This document shows, in pieces, positions 11,442 to 21,830 of a stretch of DNA of 64,000 nucleotides. The notes below the pieces were generated by a model that saw nothing but the letters and a program-made list of their open reading frames with translations, searched no databases and was not told the DNA's origin. Every line of letters begins with the position of its first letter. The first letter of the stretch is position 1. The stretch is from the NCBI GenBank assembly GCA_037951105.1, contig JBAMJV010001795.1, forward strand, positions 62,001 to 126,000. The letters run 5' to 3'. This DNA comes from Echinarachnius parma. Lineage: Eukaryota > Echinodermata > Echinoidea > Clypeasteroida > Echinarachniidae. The position numbers and the translations under genes are program-made.

Positions 11442-11704
11442 CCTATTTAATTTTCGGATTAACGAACCTTCGGAATAACGAACCCGATTTCATTTTAGGA
11501 ATAGCGAACCTTCGGAATAACGAACCTTCGGAATAACGAACCTTCGGAATAATGCAACAAATGTTCGGGTTAACAAACCCTATTTCATTTTCGGATTAAC
11601 GAACACTCAGGTATAGGAAATTTGCGTGTTCGGATTAACGAACCTTCGGAATAACGAACCTTCGGAATAACGAACCTTCGGAATAACGAACCGCACCCCA
11701 GCTA

Positions 11705-11892
11705 TAGGGGGTAGGGGGTAGGGTACTTGCTCCTAATACTTTGGAAAATAACAAAATAAAATATAATGGGGAAGTCTGCGAAAAGAATAAATGAATGCAC
11801 GTGTGCCCAAACATCATTCGCGTGTCCCCCTCCCCAAATTAGAAATCATGTGCATTGTACGGCCTTGCTGTGCAGCGATTGGTACTAATAAC
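11705..11892. repeat. Repeat D, right part
   Basis: Similar to 14505-14698: shared blocks include CATTCGCGTGTCCCCCTCCC, a GGCCTTGCTGT or GCCCTTGCTGT block and GATTGGTACTAAT. It continues repeat D beyond the inserted element at 10265-11700. Confidence 0.6.
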
Positions 11893-11959
11893 TTCAGGTT
11901 GTGATAGCAGAAGAATGATGTTACTAAGTCCCGTTAATGTTTAATATCTCCATAATGAG

Positions 11960-12065
11960 TGATATATTAAAATAAAAACCCACTTCATTATTATGTTACC
12001 AGAAGCTAAACAACAAGGTACTAAGAAGTGTGAAAGCTCCAAGTGATTCGAACTGGTCTCGAGAC
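11960..12065. repeat. Family-A-like core fragment
   Basis: ACCCACTTCATTATTATGTT, AGAAGCTAAACAACAAGGTA and GTGAAAGCTCCAAGTGATT resemble the conserved core of family-A MITEs and the fragment at 21715-21830. Both ends are lost. Confidence 0.5.
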
Positions 12066-12256
12066 CTTATACAAATGGTTCATGCAGAACTATTAGGTCC
12101 TTTTATGATCAAAGAGGGGGGATTGAACCCTCCCCCCCCCCCCCGGGTACGCCTATAGTTTTAGCCCATCTTTTACTTTCCTCTGTCATATACCATTTCT
12201 CTTTTTCTCAGTCTCCGTCGTTCGTGCACCGAACATCGTGTCCCCATCCCTCATCT

Positions 12257-12837
12257 TAAAGGGGTAGTTTATTTTTGGTAAGGCTGAACTTAAACGGGTA
12301 GTTTAGTTTTTGTAAGGCTGAACTTTAGTAGCCAAAACCTGCACAGTAACATTATAAACTAATAGTTATAACTCCACCATGCTCGAAAGGTATACTTATA
12401 CAAAATTATAAAGGACTAAGTAAAAAGCCTGTTATCATTCAAAAAGAGCCATTAAAAGACACGAGGGCGCTTTTTAAAAAGGCATTGGTTTTAACCATTT
12501 TCATACAAAATTATGCATGTGATGTTTTATTGATGTAGTGATTAAATAGCGAGATCATCAACAACTATTTAAAAAACGCTTTTGAAATTTTGTGAAAAAG
12601 TGCAAGCATTTTTAATTTTTTTTCTAAAAATCATCTAATTATTTGGGCCCCAAATAATTATAAGATCAGATATATTTATTGATGTTTCAGCCGTTTCTGG
12701 GTCGATTTTGACCAAATAAAGTTTATTCTGCATTAAAATATCATGTTCTCTCAAATTCGACACTCAGTTTTTCATTACCTCACAAGAAAATTGTGATGTG
12801 CAGCGCCGTCTCTACCAAAACTAAACTACCCCTTTAA
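12257..12837. mobile_element. Family-B MITE, complete
   Basis: Bounded by AAAGGGGTAGTTTATTTTTG and the inverse CTAAACTACCCCTTTAA. The left terminal segment (GGGTAGTTTA...AAGGCTGAACTT) is duplicated in tandem. Internal blocks: ACCATGCTCGAAAGGTATAC, TTATCATTCAAAAAGAGCC, the palindromic centre TTTGGGCCCCAAATAATT and TCTCAAATTCGACACTCAGT. About 580 bp, non-coding. Confidence 0.8.
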
Positions 12838-13284
12838 GCTACGCAATACATATCGGTCTTCAGTGGGGACAAAGATCACAATTATCATGTGCATGATATC
12901 GAGTATCTCTATTGTTTTGATCGATAATGTTAATAGGCAACCACAAACGTGATCATGGCAACGGCATTTGCGTCAAGGCAGACTTTCATTTGAAAATGCA
13001 GTGCAATAGTTTGCTGCAAGTGCCTTTAAAGGTACACCTGAGCCCGGCGGTGTCACTTCTTCAAAGGTAGGACACATGATCGCTCTGGAGGTTGAAAATG
13101 ACTCCCTATTTCGCTGGGTTTCAAGTACATTTTTAGAAAATTACCCCCCTATTTATCGCAAAAAACAGGTACCGGTAAGTGACAAAATGGCCTTTGAAGT
13201 TACCCTATTTTTGTATTTTCAGGTACACACTTACAAAAACGCCTCCTTTTCAGGATTTCAAGTATACATCATTTTAGAATAAAA
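12838..13284. other. No gene seen; short repeat shared with 22.1 kb
   Basis: GTGATCATGGCAACGGCATT followed by TGCGTCAAG at about 12950 recurs near 22095. The rest is unrecognised. Confidence 0.4.
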
Positions 13285-13552
13285 ACAAATGCTTACATTT
13301 TTTCAAAAACTTTCAAAAGAGGTTTTTAAATAGTTGTTGATGATCTCTCAATTTAAACATTATTTCAGCAAAACATGACATGGATAATTTTGTATGAACA
13401 TTTTTGGTTGAAACCAATGCTTCTATAGAAAGCGCCATTTTGTGTTTTAATGACTCTTTTTGAATGATAACAGGCTTTTTACTTAGTCGTTTGTAATTTT
13501 CTAATATCTTTTTAGCATGGTGGAGTTACAACTAGTAGTTTTTAATGTTTGT
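13285..13552. mobile_element. Family-B MITE fragment
   Basis: Left half of a family-B element in inverse orientation to 12257-12837: TTTCAAAAGAGGTTTTTAAA, TAGTTGTTGATGATCTCTC, AATGATAACAGGCTTTTTAC and GCATGGTGGAGTTACAACTA. The terminal part is missing. Confidence 0.65.
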
Positions 13553-13981
13553 ATATCTTATTTTTGCGGAAATTATAAACAGGGTATATTTTCGAGAACA
13601 AGTTCGCAAAATTTTAAATTAAGGATATATTTACTCGAAGGGACTCATGCAAATTCATTTCGCGAAATGTCTGCGGATAATTGATTCATAAAATGGTGAT
13701 TTTTGTTGGTATACTTGAAATCTTGAAAATGGAAAAATTTTGAAAGGCAAGGTGCGAACTTACTCACCGGCCGAAAATACATATGTACCCATTTAACCGT
13801 CGTCCAACGGTTTAATCAGATTTAGGTCTATATAACTCCACGAAAAGATATTTCAAGCCCTAATTATTTTCAGGCATGCTAGTAAATGACATTTCCTTTC
13901 ATATATGACAATAACCTCGCAACTTTTGAATTTTGGCTTGCAAAAGAGGATCTATCCCTTTAAACAGGCGCGTCGATCCGT

Positions 13982-14100
13982 CCGGAAACACAATGCATTG
14001 AGGGAGTGGGGCGAGCATTGTTCACAAAGTAACAATGCTCACATGCTCACCGCCCCCCCCCCCCCCCCCCCCCATCCCCAATGCATTGTGTGTTCCTTTT
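13982..14100. repeat. Hairpin-forming inverted repeat with a long C run
   Basis: ACACAATGCATTGAGGGAGT pairs with CCCCAATGCATTGTGTGTTCC at the far end, and GCGAGCATTGTT pairs with AACAATGCTCAC inside. The right arm contains 22 or more consecutive C. It resembles a small fold-back MITE. Confidence 0.55.
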
Positions 14101-14399
14101 CGAACGAATTGACTCCTCTGCCTTTCAATACTAATTAATTTATAGTGGACTTTTACAAGCACATCCATCAAAACGCGACTGTATACAGTCTGACATCGTC
14201 ATAAAGCAGCATGGATTTTATTTTCCATCTGAGGTTTCAAATGAAGCTCCAATGAAGAACATTCGTGCATGTGTAAACAACCATAATGAAATTAACTCTC
14301 AATTGGCGCTATGCCAACCTACTATATAATGTCAGTGTGGAATATATCATTATAATTATTAATTCGTGTTATAAGTTTGACCTCGTCGCATTTGGTAAT

Positions 14400-14700
14400 T
14401 AAACAATATGGATATTTTGAAGCTAAAATGTTTATAAAAATTGATTTTACCTTGCTATTATTCACCAGTCGCAGCGTGGCTCAATGAAATACATGTTGTA
14501 TCTGCCCCCTCCCCCATATTCAATGGCATGTGCCCCCAATACTTACTGTAAAATAAAACAATACAAAACCTATGGGGAAATTTGTGATAAAATCAGTGAA
14601 TACATATAATGTGTGCCCCCAAATCATTCGCGTGTCCCCCTCCCCAAATGTATTAATATGTGCCTGTACGCCCTTGCTGTACAATGATTGGTACTAATTT
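14400..14700. repeat. Repeat D, uninterrupted copy
   Basis: This copy carries in order the blocks found split at 10180-10262 and 11705-11892: ATTGATTTTACC, CACCAGTCGCAGCGT, the C-rich TGTCCCCCTCCCC block and GATTGGTACTAAT. No coding potential is recognised. Confidence 0.55.
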
Positions 14701-14789
14701 GTTATTGAATCGTGTGTCATTTTTCAAGTGTATAATTAAAATATATATATTCGATACAAATTGAGTTTTCATTAGGATGTTTGAGAGAA

Positions 14790-15006
14790 CATATTTCTTG
14801 GATCAAAAGAAGAACATTGATCCAAAGAGACACTCTGTATCTATGCAAATAAGGCCTAATTTCCTAAACATCTATGACGATGGTGTTTTTTTTAGATATT
14901 GGACAGAACATATTCCCATGAATAAATCTGCATAAATTAGACCTTATTTGCATAGATACAGAGTGTCTCTCTGGATGAATTTTCCTCTTTTGATTCAAGA
15001 AATATG
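14790..15006. mobile_element. Palindromic MITE (~217 bp)
   Basis: Two arms of about 80 bp are inverted copies: CATATTTCTTGGATCAAAAG and AGACACTCTGTATCTATGCA on the left answer TGCATAGATACAGAGTGTCT and CTTTTGATTCAAGAAATATG on the right. The loop is about 60 bp. No coding sequence. It lies in or beside a family-B fragment. Confidence 0.7.
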
Positions 15007-15029
15007 TATGCCATATGCTCTTTTAAAAT

Positions 15030-15222
15030 TAAATAAAATATCATCAAATAAATCTGGGCCCACGATTTATTCCAATTGGATATATTGAATGATATTTCAG
15101 ACATTTCTGAACCAATTTAAATCAAATAAAGTTTATTTTGTCATTAAAATTCAGTTTTTCATTATCTCACAAAAACATTCTCGTGCAGCGCCCTCTATAC
15201 CAAAACTGAACGACCCCTTTAG
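15030..15222. mobile_element. Family-B MITE fragment
   Basis: Right half of a family-B element: ATTTCAGACATTTCTGAACC, AATAAAGTTTATTTTGTCAT, CATTATCTCACAAAAACATT and the terminus ACCAAAACTGAACGACCCC. Confidence 0.65.
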
Positions 15223-15577
15223 TACTTGCTACTTGTTTCTATATAGTCATACTCATAATGCATATACAGTAAATTGTCACAAAGTGGATTTCGATGTTTA
15301 ACAAACAAACGATCACAGGGATGACAAACATAATTATTCTGAATCAACAACCATCGGGAAGCCTGATTATTTTCCTTCAATATGACACTAAATATGTTTA
15401 TTTTTTCAACCTACCTTCATACATTTACAACTATTACAGTTTTGAGACATACTTAGTATAAGCAATTAAGTCTGGCTAATGTATAATTGATAAGTCAGTT
15501 GCATTTCTGCGGAGGGAGGAGGCACGCTCCCCCTCCCCTGCACATCCTCCCAATAATTTGACAAAAACAACAATTAT
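15223..15577. other. No feature recognised
   Basis: AT-rich DNA without a supported gene or repeat. Confidence 0.4.
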
Positions 15578-15645
15578 GATTGTATGGTTAAGCACCAGTC
15601 TAGCAATTAGGAGGTCTTGGGTTCGATTCCCCGCGACGCCTATTT
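15578..15645 (+). pseudogene. tRNA-like sequence (tRNA pseudogene or SINE head)
   Basis: TGGTTAAGCACCAGTCTAGC followed by an AGGAGGTCTTGGGTTCGATTCC block looks like the D-arm to T-arm part of a tRNA, with a perfect B box (GGTTCGATTCC). The acceptor and anticodon stems pair poorly, so I do not call a functional tRNA or an anticodon. The antisense frame here is only the shadow of this sequence. Confidence 0.45.
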
Positions 15646-15852
15646 TACTTTGCTCATTTTCAATCATTTGAGATATTTTTAAATCAGTTTCCTCTATGTT
15701 TGAATTAATAAAAACAAACAAAAATACAAAAACAGGAAGGGAATCCTTCATAACGTAAAGAAATACATACTCCTCCTTAATCCGCATGCCCCTCCCATTA
15801 GCCCTACCACAGATTCTATGCCACTATATTGGTAAGTGTATAATTAGTATTA

Positions 15853-16296
15853 TATCCTACATGAATGAAATCCTGTTCAGTGATTGGTCTACATAGCGTC
15901 ATGTGACCAAACATAGTAATGCCCATGGAGAAAAATGTGCTATGCGTGACGTCATTCATGGAATAGTAAATGCTATTCCATGAATGACGTCATAGACGCC
16001 GGGTGATCATATTGAGCCCATAGAGATGCAGGATATAAAACTTCCCTGCGAGCAGAGGTCTTGTTTTAGCTTGCGAAAGATTCCCGACGAGATTTCTCAA
16101 AGAGTTATTTAAAAAGAAATACAGCATATTTTCACCCGTAAATATCAATAAGTTCCAAAGAATATTCTAGAGATGCATTTCATATATAATGTAGCGGTAT
16201 TCGAATTTTAAAATAACTACAATGGTGCACATTGTGCATCGTTGTTCTTCTGTGGTCGTGACACTAATTCGTCATTTAACAATCGGACGCGGTGTG
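15853..16296. repeat. Duplicated unit, copy 1, left part
   Basis: First portion of a ~900-bp unit whose second copy is at 18968-19858. It starts TCCTACATGAATGAAATCCT. It contains a reversed CCAAT box (GATTGGTC), a long hairpin GACGTCATTCATGGAATAG...CTATTCCATGAATGACGTC (15949-15991) and a TATAAAA at about 16035. In copy 2 the sequence runs on without interruption; here a LINE and other DNA follow at 16297. Confidence 0.75.
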
Positions 16297-17395
16297 TACT
16301 TCTACTTCTACTTCTACTTGGGTACTCGACAGGGTCCATCAGTCAGGACGTAGAGTCGAGGGGAACCGGTGAGGTGTCCCATTAATTGCCGATTGAGGCA
16401 ACTGCTCCCGCAAAGGCTCCTAGTGATGTAGAAGCCAAGATATTATTGGGGAGCGCATTCCATGCTGTTACAGTTTGTGGGAAGTAGGAGTTCTGGTAAA
16501 GCTGAGTTCGAGTATGTATATGCTTGAGCTTATTTGGGTGGTATTGTCTGGTGATGCTTGGGGCCATTGGTGTGAGGAGTTGGTCAGGTGTAATTGCTAC
16601 CATGCCATTCTGAATTTTGTAGAGGAGGCTAAGGCAGGAGATGTGTCTGCGTCTTTCCAGTGTACTCCATTGAAGTTGTTGAATCATAGCAGACACACTC
16701 TCAGAATGGCGGTATTGTTGAAGAACGAATCTTGCTGCTCGCCTCTGTACAGCTTCAATCTTTGAGATGCTCTTCTTTGTTGATGGATTCCAGACTGTTG
16801 CACAATATTCCAAGCGAGGTCTAACCAGGGAGAAGAAGGCTTGTTGTCGAATCTTCTGGGAAGAGCGTCGTAGATTCCTATTGATAAGCCCGAGCATTTG
16901 GTTGGATTTCGATGCAATTCCATCAATGTGTTTTTGCCAGGATAGGTTGTGAGAAAAGGTAAGACCCAGGTATTTGTAGTTTTGAACTGCTGTAAGTTGA
17001 GTATTGCCCAGTAGGTAATTGCCTTCATTGTTGTTTCGGCGGAGTGAGAACCGTAGAAGATGACATTTCTCTGTGTTGAATTTCATCTGCCAGGTAAGAG
17101 ACCATTGATGAAGGCGATCAAGGTCCCGCTGAAGCGCATGGTGGTCCGAGATGTCATGAATAGGATTGTATATAAGACAGTCATCTGCAAACAGCCTTAG
17201 CTTGGACGTGATACCATGGGAGATGTCATTTATAAATGTGATGAACAATAGGGGGCCCAGTACCGTTCCTTGGGGAACACCAGATGACACATGGATCGTG
17301 TCAGATGCTTGTCCATCTACAACCACCCGCTGGGATCGGTCTGTGAGGAATGATCTGATCCATTGCTGATCTGATCCATTGCTGTATGATTGAGT
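16297..17395 (-). mobile_element. CR1/Jockey-like LINE, 3' part with reverse transcriptase
   Basis: An open frame of at least 314 codons ends in a stop at 16382. It encodes the palm and thumb of a non-LTR reverse transcriptase: GVPQGTVLGPLLF near 17270, the FADD catalytic box at 17180-17191, KYLGLTFSHNLSW near 16960, and a C-terminal region ending in TVTAWNALPNNI. The frame reads on upstream of the first methionine to about 17385 (WIRSFLTDR), so the copy is 5'-truncated. There the bases CTGATCTGATCCATTG are repeated, suggesting slippage at integration. The 3' tail is a short (CTACTT)n array at about 16300-16318. It sits inside copy 1 of the duplicated unit. The clade is by motif impression. 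Confidence 0.88.
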
Positions 17396-17490
17396 GACCC
17401 CCGCATCGGCACCCTAAAACATTTCCGACAGTTTAAGACTTAAAAATCATTCAAATTTCTTGAAATTGTACTCACATATTGAGAAAATAG

Positions 17491-17905
17491 CCCGGGGGGG
17501 GTACTCAGATTATAGTAGGACGGGGGTGTGCGGCTGAGACCTCCAAACCCATACCCACATCTAAGGGTCCTTTTGCGAAAAGGGGACCCATGTCTAAGGA
17601 TTTTTTTTCGCCTGCGGCGCATGTTTTGGGCGTATTTCCCGCTGCGGGGCATGTGTTTTGGCGTATTTCCCGCACATTTTGTGGTTTTAAGTTAGCGAGC
17701 GTAGCGAGCTTGAAAATTTTTGCTATATCACATCGGCAAACCCAAAAATCCCGTATAAAAAAGGGGAAATTTGAAAAAGGGGACCCATGTCTAAGGATTT
17801 TTTTGATGAAAAGGGGACCCATGTCTAAGGACCTTTCTTGAAAAAGTCACCCTTCCGAGCGGCACATCCCCGTATACCCAATATACGTGAGTACCCCCCC
17901 CCGGG
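17491..17905. mobile_element. Non-autonomous DNA transposon, 415 bp, with 8-bp target duplication
   Basis: Ends are CCCGGGGGGGGTACTC and its complement. GAAAATAG is present on both sides (17483-17490 and 17906-17913). Inside, GGGGACCCATGTCTAAGGA occurs three times (about 17582, 17780, 17814). The segment 17695-17740 (AGCGAGCTTGAAAATTTTT...CACATCGGCAAA) resembles the 161-bp satellite at 61.8-63.5 kb. An 8-bp duplication fits hAT-type or P-type insertion, but the ends are not the usual CAGNG of hAT elements. A related fragment is at 33994-34186. Confidence 0.7.
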
Positions 17906-18015
17906 GAAAATAGTGCAGATTCCGATGCGATGATCAGATTTGCGATACATTAATTATATTTCGAGATATCGCCTTCGAACGCGCGCGTTGTTTTTTGGCT
18001 TCACAAGTTCGAAGT

Positions 18016-18245
18016 GTTTTTAATACCGGCACCCCCTCAACCCTCATTGACAGTGCACGCAACTCAAAATTTCTTGTGCGATGTTGGTATTATTTATCGT
18101 ATTACTCGTAGCGGACGATCAACGCATTATTTCTCCTCAAAATTTCGACCAGTTCAGTTTCTAAGGGTAGCGCGCAACATCTCATGCGCGATTTTTTACA
18201 ACACGCGCAAAAACAAATATTACGCGGGGTGCCGATATTAAAAAC
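18016..18245. repeat. Inverted repeat, 20-bp arms
   Basis: GTTTTTAATACCGGCACCCC at 18016 is matched in inverse by GGGGTGCCGATATTAAAAAC ending at 18245. It may be a small MITE of its own. Confidence 0.5.
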
Positions 18246-18257
18246 AGTGCCGATGTG

Positions 18258-18773
18258 TAGTACACCTACTGCACTAGGTGTATGTCTAATGTACGAATAA
18301 CTATTTTCTCCATACAACACGTATGTAGTATGTAAAGCAGGTTAATTATTCACTTTGATGCGCGCGTTTTGCATTTGAGTGCGCATTAGTTGTTAAGGCG
18401 CGTAACCATGAATGGAAAGATAGCGCAATACGCGCTCTGCGCTAGGACTATTGCGCAAAGGGGGTCAGTGTCACAAACAGAACATAGTCAGTGCAGTGAT
18501 GGTTCCATGATCAATGTTTTGTTTTTCATTATATTTTTCTTTAATTTAATTGAAATCATTTATTGTTGCGATGATTATGATTATGCGAAGGATATAAAAC
18601 AAATATATCATGCACTATTTCGAGCCACTAGTGAAATTATGGATTCCTCGGTGACAGAAAAAGCACTATGTTCTTCGGGTCTACGACCCTCAGAACATAG
18701 TGCTTTTCCTGTCACCTCGGAATCCATAATTTCAACTAGAGGTTCTCAGTGCATGGTATATTTGTTTATTATA
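18258..18773. repeat. Duplicated unit, copy 1, right part
   Basis: This matches 19400-19858 of copy 2: GCACTAGGTGTATG, TTGCGCAAAGGGGGTCAGTG, CATGATCAATGTTTTG and a terminal hairpin in which GCACTATGTTCT pairs with AGAACATAGTGC (about 18664-18706). It ends at GTGCATGGTATATTTGTTTA. The long open frame across this region follows the repeats and is not a gene. Confidence 0.75.
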
Positions 18774-18964
18774 CACTCTAAAAACACCCAGGTCAGACTG
18801 ACCCGGAAAAAGAGTCCGTTGGGGCCACACTCCATTCCGCGTCAAAAAATGACTCGGAATGGGGTCAGATGTTACCCTATTCCGAGTCATTTTTTGACCC
18901 GGAATGGAGTGTGGCCGCAACGGACTCTTTTCCGGGTCAGTCTGACCCGGGTGTTTTTAAAGTG
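18774..18964. mobile_element. Palindromic CACTA-like MITE (191 bp)
   Basis: Nearly the whole element is an inverted repeat: CACTCTAAAAACACCCAGG, GTCAGACTGACCCGG and ACTCCATTCCGCGTCAAAAA on the left are answered on the right, ending in GGGTGTTTTTAAAGTG. ATA flanks both ends (18771-18773 and 18965-18967). CACT...AGTG termini with a 2-3 bp duplication fit the CACTA/EnSpm group. It sits exactly between the two copies of the duplicated unit. Confidence 0.7.
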
Positions 18965-18967
18965 ATA

Positions 18968-19858
18968 TCCTACATGAATGAAATCCTGTTCAGTGATTGG
19001 TCTACATAGCATCATGTGACCAAACATAGTAATGGCCATGGAGAAAAATGTGCTATGCGTGACGTCATTCATGGAATAGTAAATGCTATTCCATGAATGA
19101 CGTCATAGATATTGAGCCCATAGAGATGCGTGTTATAAAACTTCCCTGCGAGCAGATGTCTTGTTTTAGATTGCGAAATATGCTCGATGAGATTTCTCAA
19201 AGAGTTATTTAAAAAGAAATACAGCATATTTTCACCCGTGAATATCAATAAGTTCCAAAGAATATTCTAGAGATGCATTTCATGAATAACGTAGCGGTAT
19301 TCCAATTTAACAATAACAACAATGGTGCACATTGTGCATCGTTGTCCTTTTGTGGTCATGACACTAATTCGTCATTTAACAATCGGCCGCGGTGTGCACT
19401 GCACTAGCTGTATGTGTAATGTACGAATTACTTATTTCTCCATACAATTACACGTATGTAAAGCAGGTTAATTAATCACTTTGATGTGCGCGTTTTGCAT
19501 TTGGGTGCGCATTAGATGTTAATGCGCGTAAACATGAATGGAAAGATAAGCGCAATACGCGCTCTGCGCTAGGACTATTGCGCAAAGGGGGTCAGTGTCA
19601 CAAACAGAACATAGTGCTGTGATGGTTCCATGATCAATGTTTTGTTTTTCTTTATATTTTTCTTTAATTTAATTGAAATCATTTATTTTTGCGATGATTA
19701 TGATAATGCGAAGGATATAAAACAAATCACTATTTCGAGCCACTAGTGAAATTATGGTTGCCTCGGTGACAGGAAAAGCACTATGTTCTTCGGGTCTAGC
19801 GACCCTCAGAACATAGTGCTTTTCCCATAGAGGCTCTCAGTGCATGGTATATTTGTTT
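18968..19858. repeat. Duplicated unit, copy 2, uninterrupted
   Basis: Full-length copy (about 890 bp) of the unit split at 15853-16296 and 18258-18773. It has the same reversed CCAAT box, the palindromic TGACGTCA hairpin (about 19058-19105), TATAAAA near 19133 and the GCACTATGTTCT hairpin at its right end (19785-19823). The order CCAAT, TGACGTCA, TATA resembles a promoter or an LTR U3 region, but there is no TG...CA boundary and no primer site, so I leave it as a repeat. Confidence 0.75.
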
Positions 19859-20452
19859 ACTGTCTCAGTGCACCTACTTCAAATTTAGTCATCATCATAT
19901 AAACAAAAATACTGCAGGAGGTAAGTAGGTTCAAATTGTTTAGTACGCCCACTCAGGTAAACTGAAACTGAAAGGTAACAAACATATATTTGTATCGCGA
20001 TTCGAAAATCGATTTTAAGTCGTGCGTATCACATACATCGCATACAGGGGACCACCTGTCCAGGCAAAGAACAAAACATTATTATATGTTTTGGTACCGT
20101 TTTGTGATATCAAATAGATATACCCAACATTTCGCAAAGAGTTGTATAATAACAAAGCAATTAATTTCCACCACTTACGGAACCACTGCTATTTCCTGGT
20201 TCCATTATACGGACCAACCATTTGCGAGTGCGCCAATGCTATTCACGCGTACGTTTGTAGACAATAGATTCCTGGGCGATTCGTTCGCTCTGCACATATC
20301 GCAACTCACCGCACACATCGCAGTCTTCGCAATTCAGACCGCATGAACGCATGCTTTAGAATGGTGATGCGTTTCCAATAATATATCTTTTTTGTTGGAA
20401 ACAAATTTTGTGAACTTGTTGATGGAATGGAATACTAAAGATGTTACCTTTC
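19859..20452. other. No recognised feature; one unidentified open frame
   Basis: A 118-codon plus-strand frame (19990-20346) covers part of this gap. It has no motif I recognise and unremarkable composition; probably chance. Confidence 0.35.
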
Positions 20453-21023
20453 TTTAAAGGACAATGAAATCCAGACAAATTGTTGTATGCACTATAAGAC
20501 ACTAAATATAATGAATAGTCTCTGAAAATTTGAGTACAATCGGTCAAGAAATAAGAAAACTATGGCTCTTTGAAAAAAGCCATGTATTTCCTCGAGTGAC
20601 TCAAATTGGCAATGCACTCTGGCAAAGTTGTGGACAACTCCCCATACATTTTGTACACAAAATTTCAGTTTTGTTCAATTTTCTCAAAATGTATGTTTAC
20701 CCTTCGTTCGAGTTCAACATATGTTTTGTAGAATGCTAAGTTTTATACATAACATATCATGAGTTTGGGGAATGGAAAAATGTAACTATGAAGAAAACTG
20801 TAAAAATGGGAACATTTGTGTACAAAACATATGGGGAGTTGTCCACACACTTATCAGAGTGCGTTGCCAATTTGAGTTCCCCATAGGAATAAATGGACAT
20901 CTTCAAAGAGCCGTAGTTTTCTTGTTTCTTACCCGATTATGCTCTAACTTTCAGAGATTATACTTCTTAATCTCTTCAATACTATGAAAGCAACATTTTG
21001 CTGGGGTTTCATTGCCCTTTAAT
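20453..21023. mobile_element. Long-armed MITE (~570 bp)
   Basis: TTTAAAGGACAATGAAATCC on the left and GGTTTCATTGCCCTTTAA on the right are inverted. The interior is also inverted: CTCAAATTGGCAATGCACTC and TTGTGGACAACTCCCCATAC recur as complements at about 20835-20880. The arms exceed 200 bp but have diverged. The ends resemble the element at 33362-33918. Confidence 0.7.
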
Positions 21024-21700
21024 AAGAATATCATTTTTGGCTGGTGGTACCCTTTAAAGTACTCCAATTGGCGCCAAGCCAAACTTGTATGGCCTATCGG
21101 AGTGCTGTTGCCATGTACCTGCTATATTATAGTCTGTGTATAATTTGTAAGACAGAGTGATATATTCTGAGCGCGGCTGCCTGAAACACCTCGGGGACTC
21201 AATATGTAGCCCTTCATCGGACTTACTGGCGTTTTCATATCTCATGAGTGAAACGTACCTCCGCCCCTCCTCCTCCCCCCCCCCCCCCCCCCCCCCCCAC
21301 CCCGCTCCGAATGCAGTGAGGGTTTACACGGATAACACTCCGGCCCCCGGACATGGCGAAAATGGTATGTATTTGAGACAGTCAAATCTCATGCGACTAT
21401 ACAACAACTTTAGGTTGACTATACATTAGTACATCCCCATCCCGCCCATCACAACTTGTGATCCATTGATTTTTGTTTTGTTTTCAAAAGTTATTTTTGG
21501 GACTTCAATCATAATATCATTGTTCGATTCTTCTGAACGGCATGTGATATTTGTATGAATAAAAACGTGTAACATCTACCTAGTGAAAAGGGGTGAACAT
21601 TTAAGGCAGACTTTTAGATCCTCGATCGTTTGCAAGAGGTGTCCGAAGTCTGGTACGAAGACCGAAACTTGCAATTTAACTTAAGTATCTCCAAGATTAA
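21024..21700. other. No gene seen; long C run
   Basis: A run of some 23 C, broken once by A, is centred on 21275-21300. Nothing else is recognised. Confidence 0.4.
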
Positions 21701-21714
21701 GGAGACATCTACAA

Positions 21715-21830
21715 ATTGTAAAAAAAACCCACCTCATTATTCTGTTACCATGGTTACCAGAAGCCAAACAACGATGTACTATAGACCAGAGAGGTGTGAG
21801 AGCTCCAATTGATTTTGTTTCGTTTTGACA
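21715..21830. repeat. Family-A-like core fragment
   Basis: ACCCACCTCATTATTCTGTT, CCAGAAGCCAAACAACGATG and GTGAGAGCTCCAATTGATTT resemble 11960-12065 and the family-A core. Confidence 0.5.

Larger units (their letters stand above)
10265..11700. mobile_element. Inverted-repeat element made of TTCGTTATTCCGAAGG units
   Basis: Tandem 16-bp units GGTTCGTTATTCCGAA run left to right at 10724-10885 and in inverse orientation (CGGAATAACGAACC) at 11441-11692, so the two arrays face each other. The outer ends share GGGGTRCRG and GTTATTCC. The interior holds an inserted family-B fragment (10420-10650) bracketed by inverted copies of CCATGGATTGTACTAGCGG, a (CA)n tract at 11403-11438 and several G runs. It interrupts repeat D. 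No coding sequence is seen; it is probably a non-autonomous DNA transposon whose terminal motif has been amplified. Confidence 0.65.
17403..18257. mobile_element. Possible inverted-repeat element containing a nested element
   Basis: A 10-bp inverted pair GCATCGGCAC (17403-17412) and GTGCCGATGT (18248-18257) brackets this segment, which is absent from copy 2 of the duplicated unit. A stronger 20-bp inverted repeat, GTTTTTAATACCGGCACCCC and its near-complement, bounds 18016-18245. It encloses the element 17491-17905. Confidence 0.4.

Noticed and set aside
15578..15645. Functional tRNA gene
   Set aside because: The B box is perfect but acceptor and anticodon stems do not pair well.
18390..18965. 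191-codon plus-strand ORF
   Set aside because: It runs across a duplicated unit and a palindromic MITE; the sequence is explained by hairpins and not conserved in copy 2.
15853..19858. Two LTRs of a retrotransposon
   Set aside because: The copies are separated only by a 191-bp palindromic MITE, have no TG...CA ends, primer site or purine tract.
19990..20346. 118-codon ORF as a host gene
   Set aside because: No recognisable domain, no splice or promoter context and typical chance length in this DNA.
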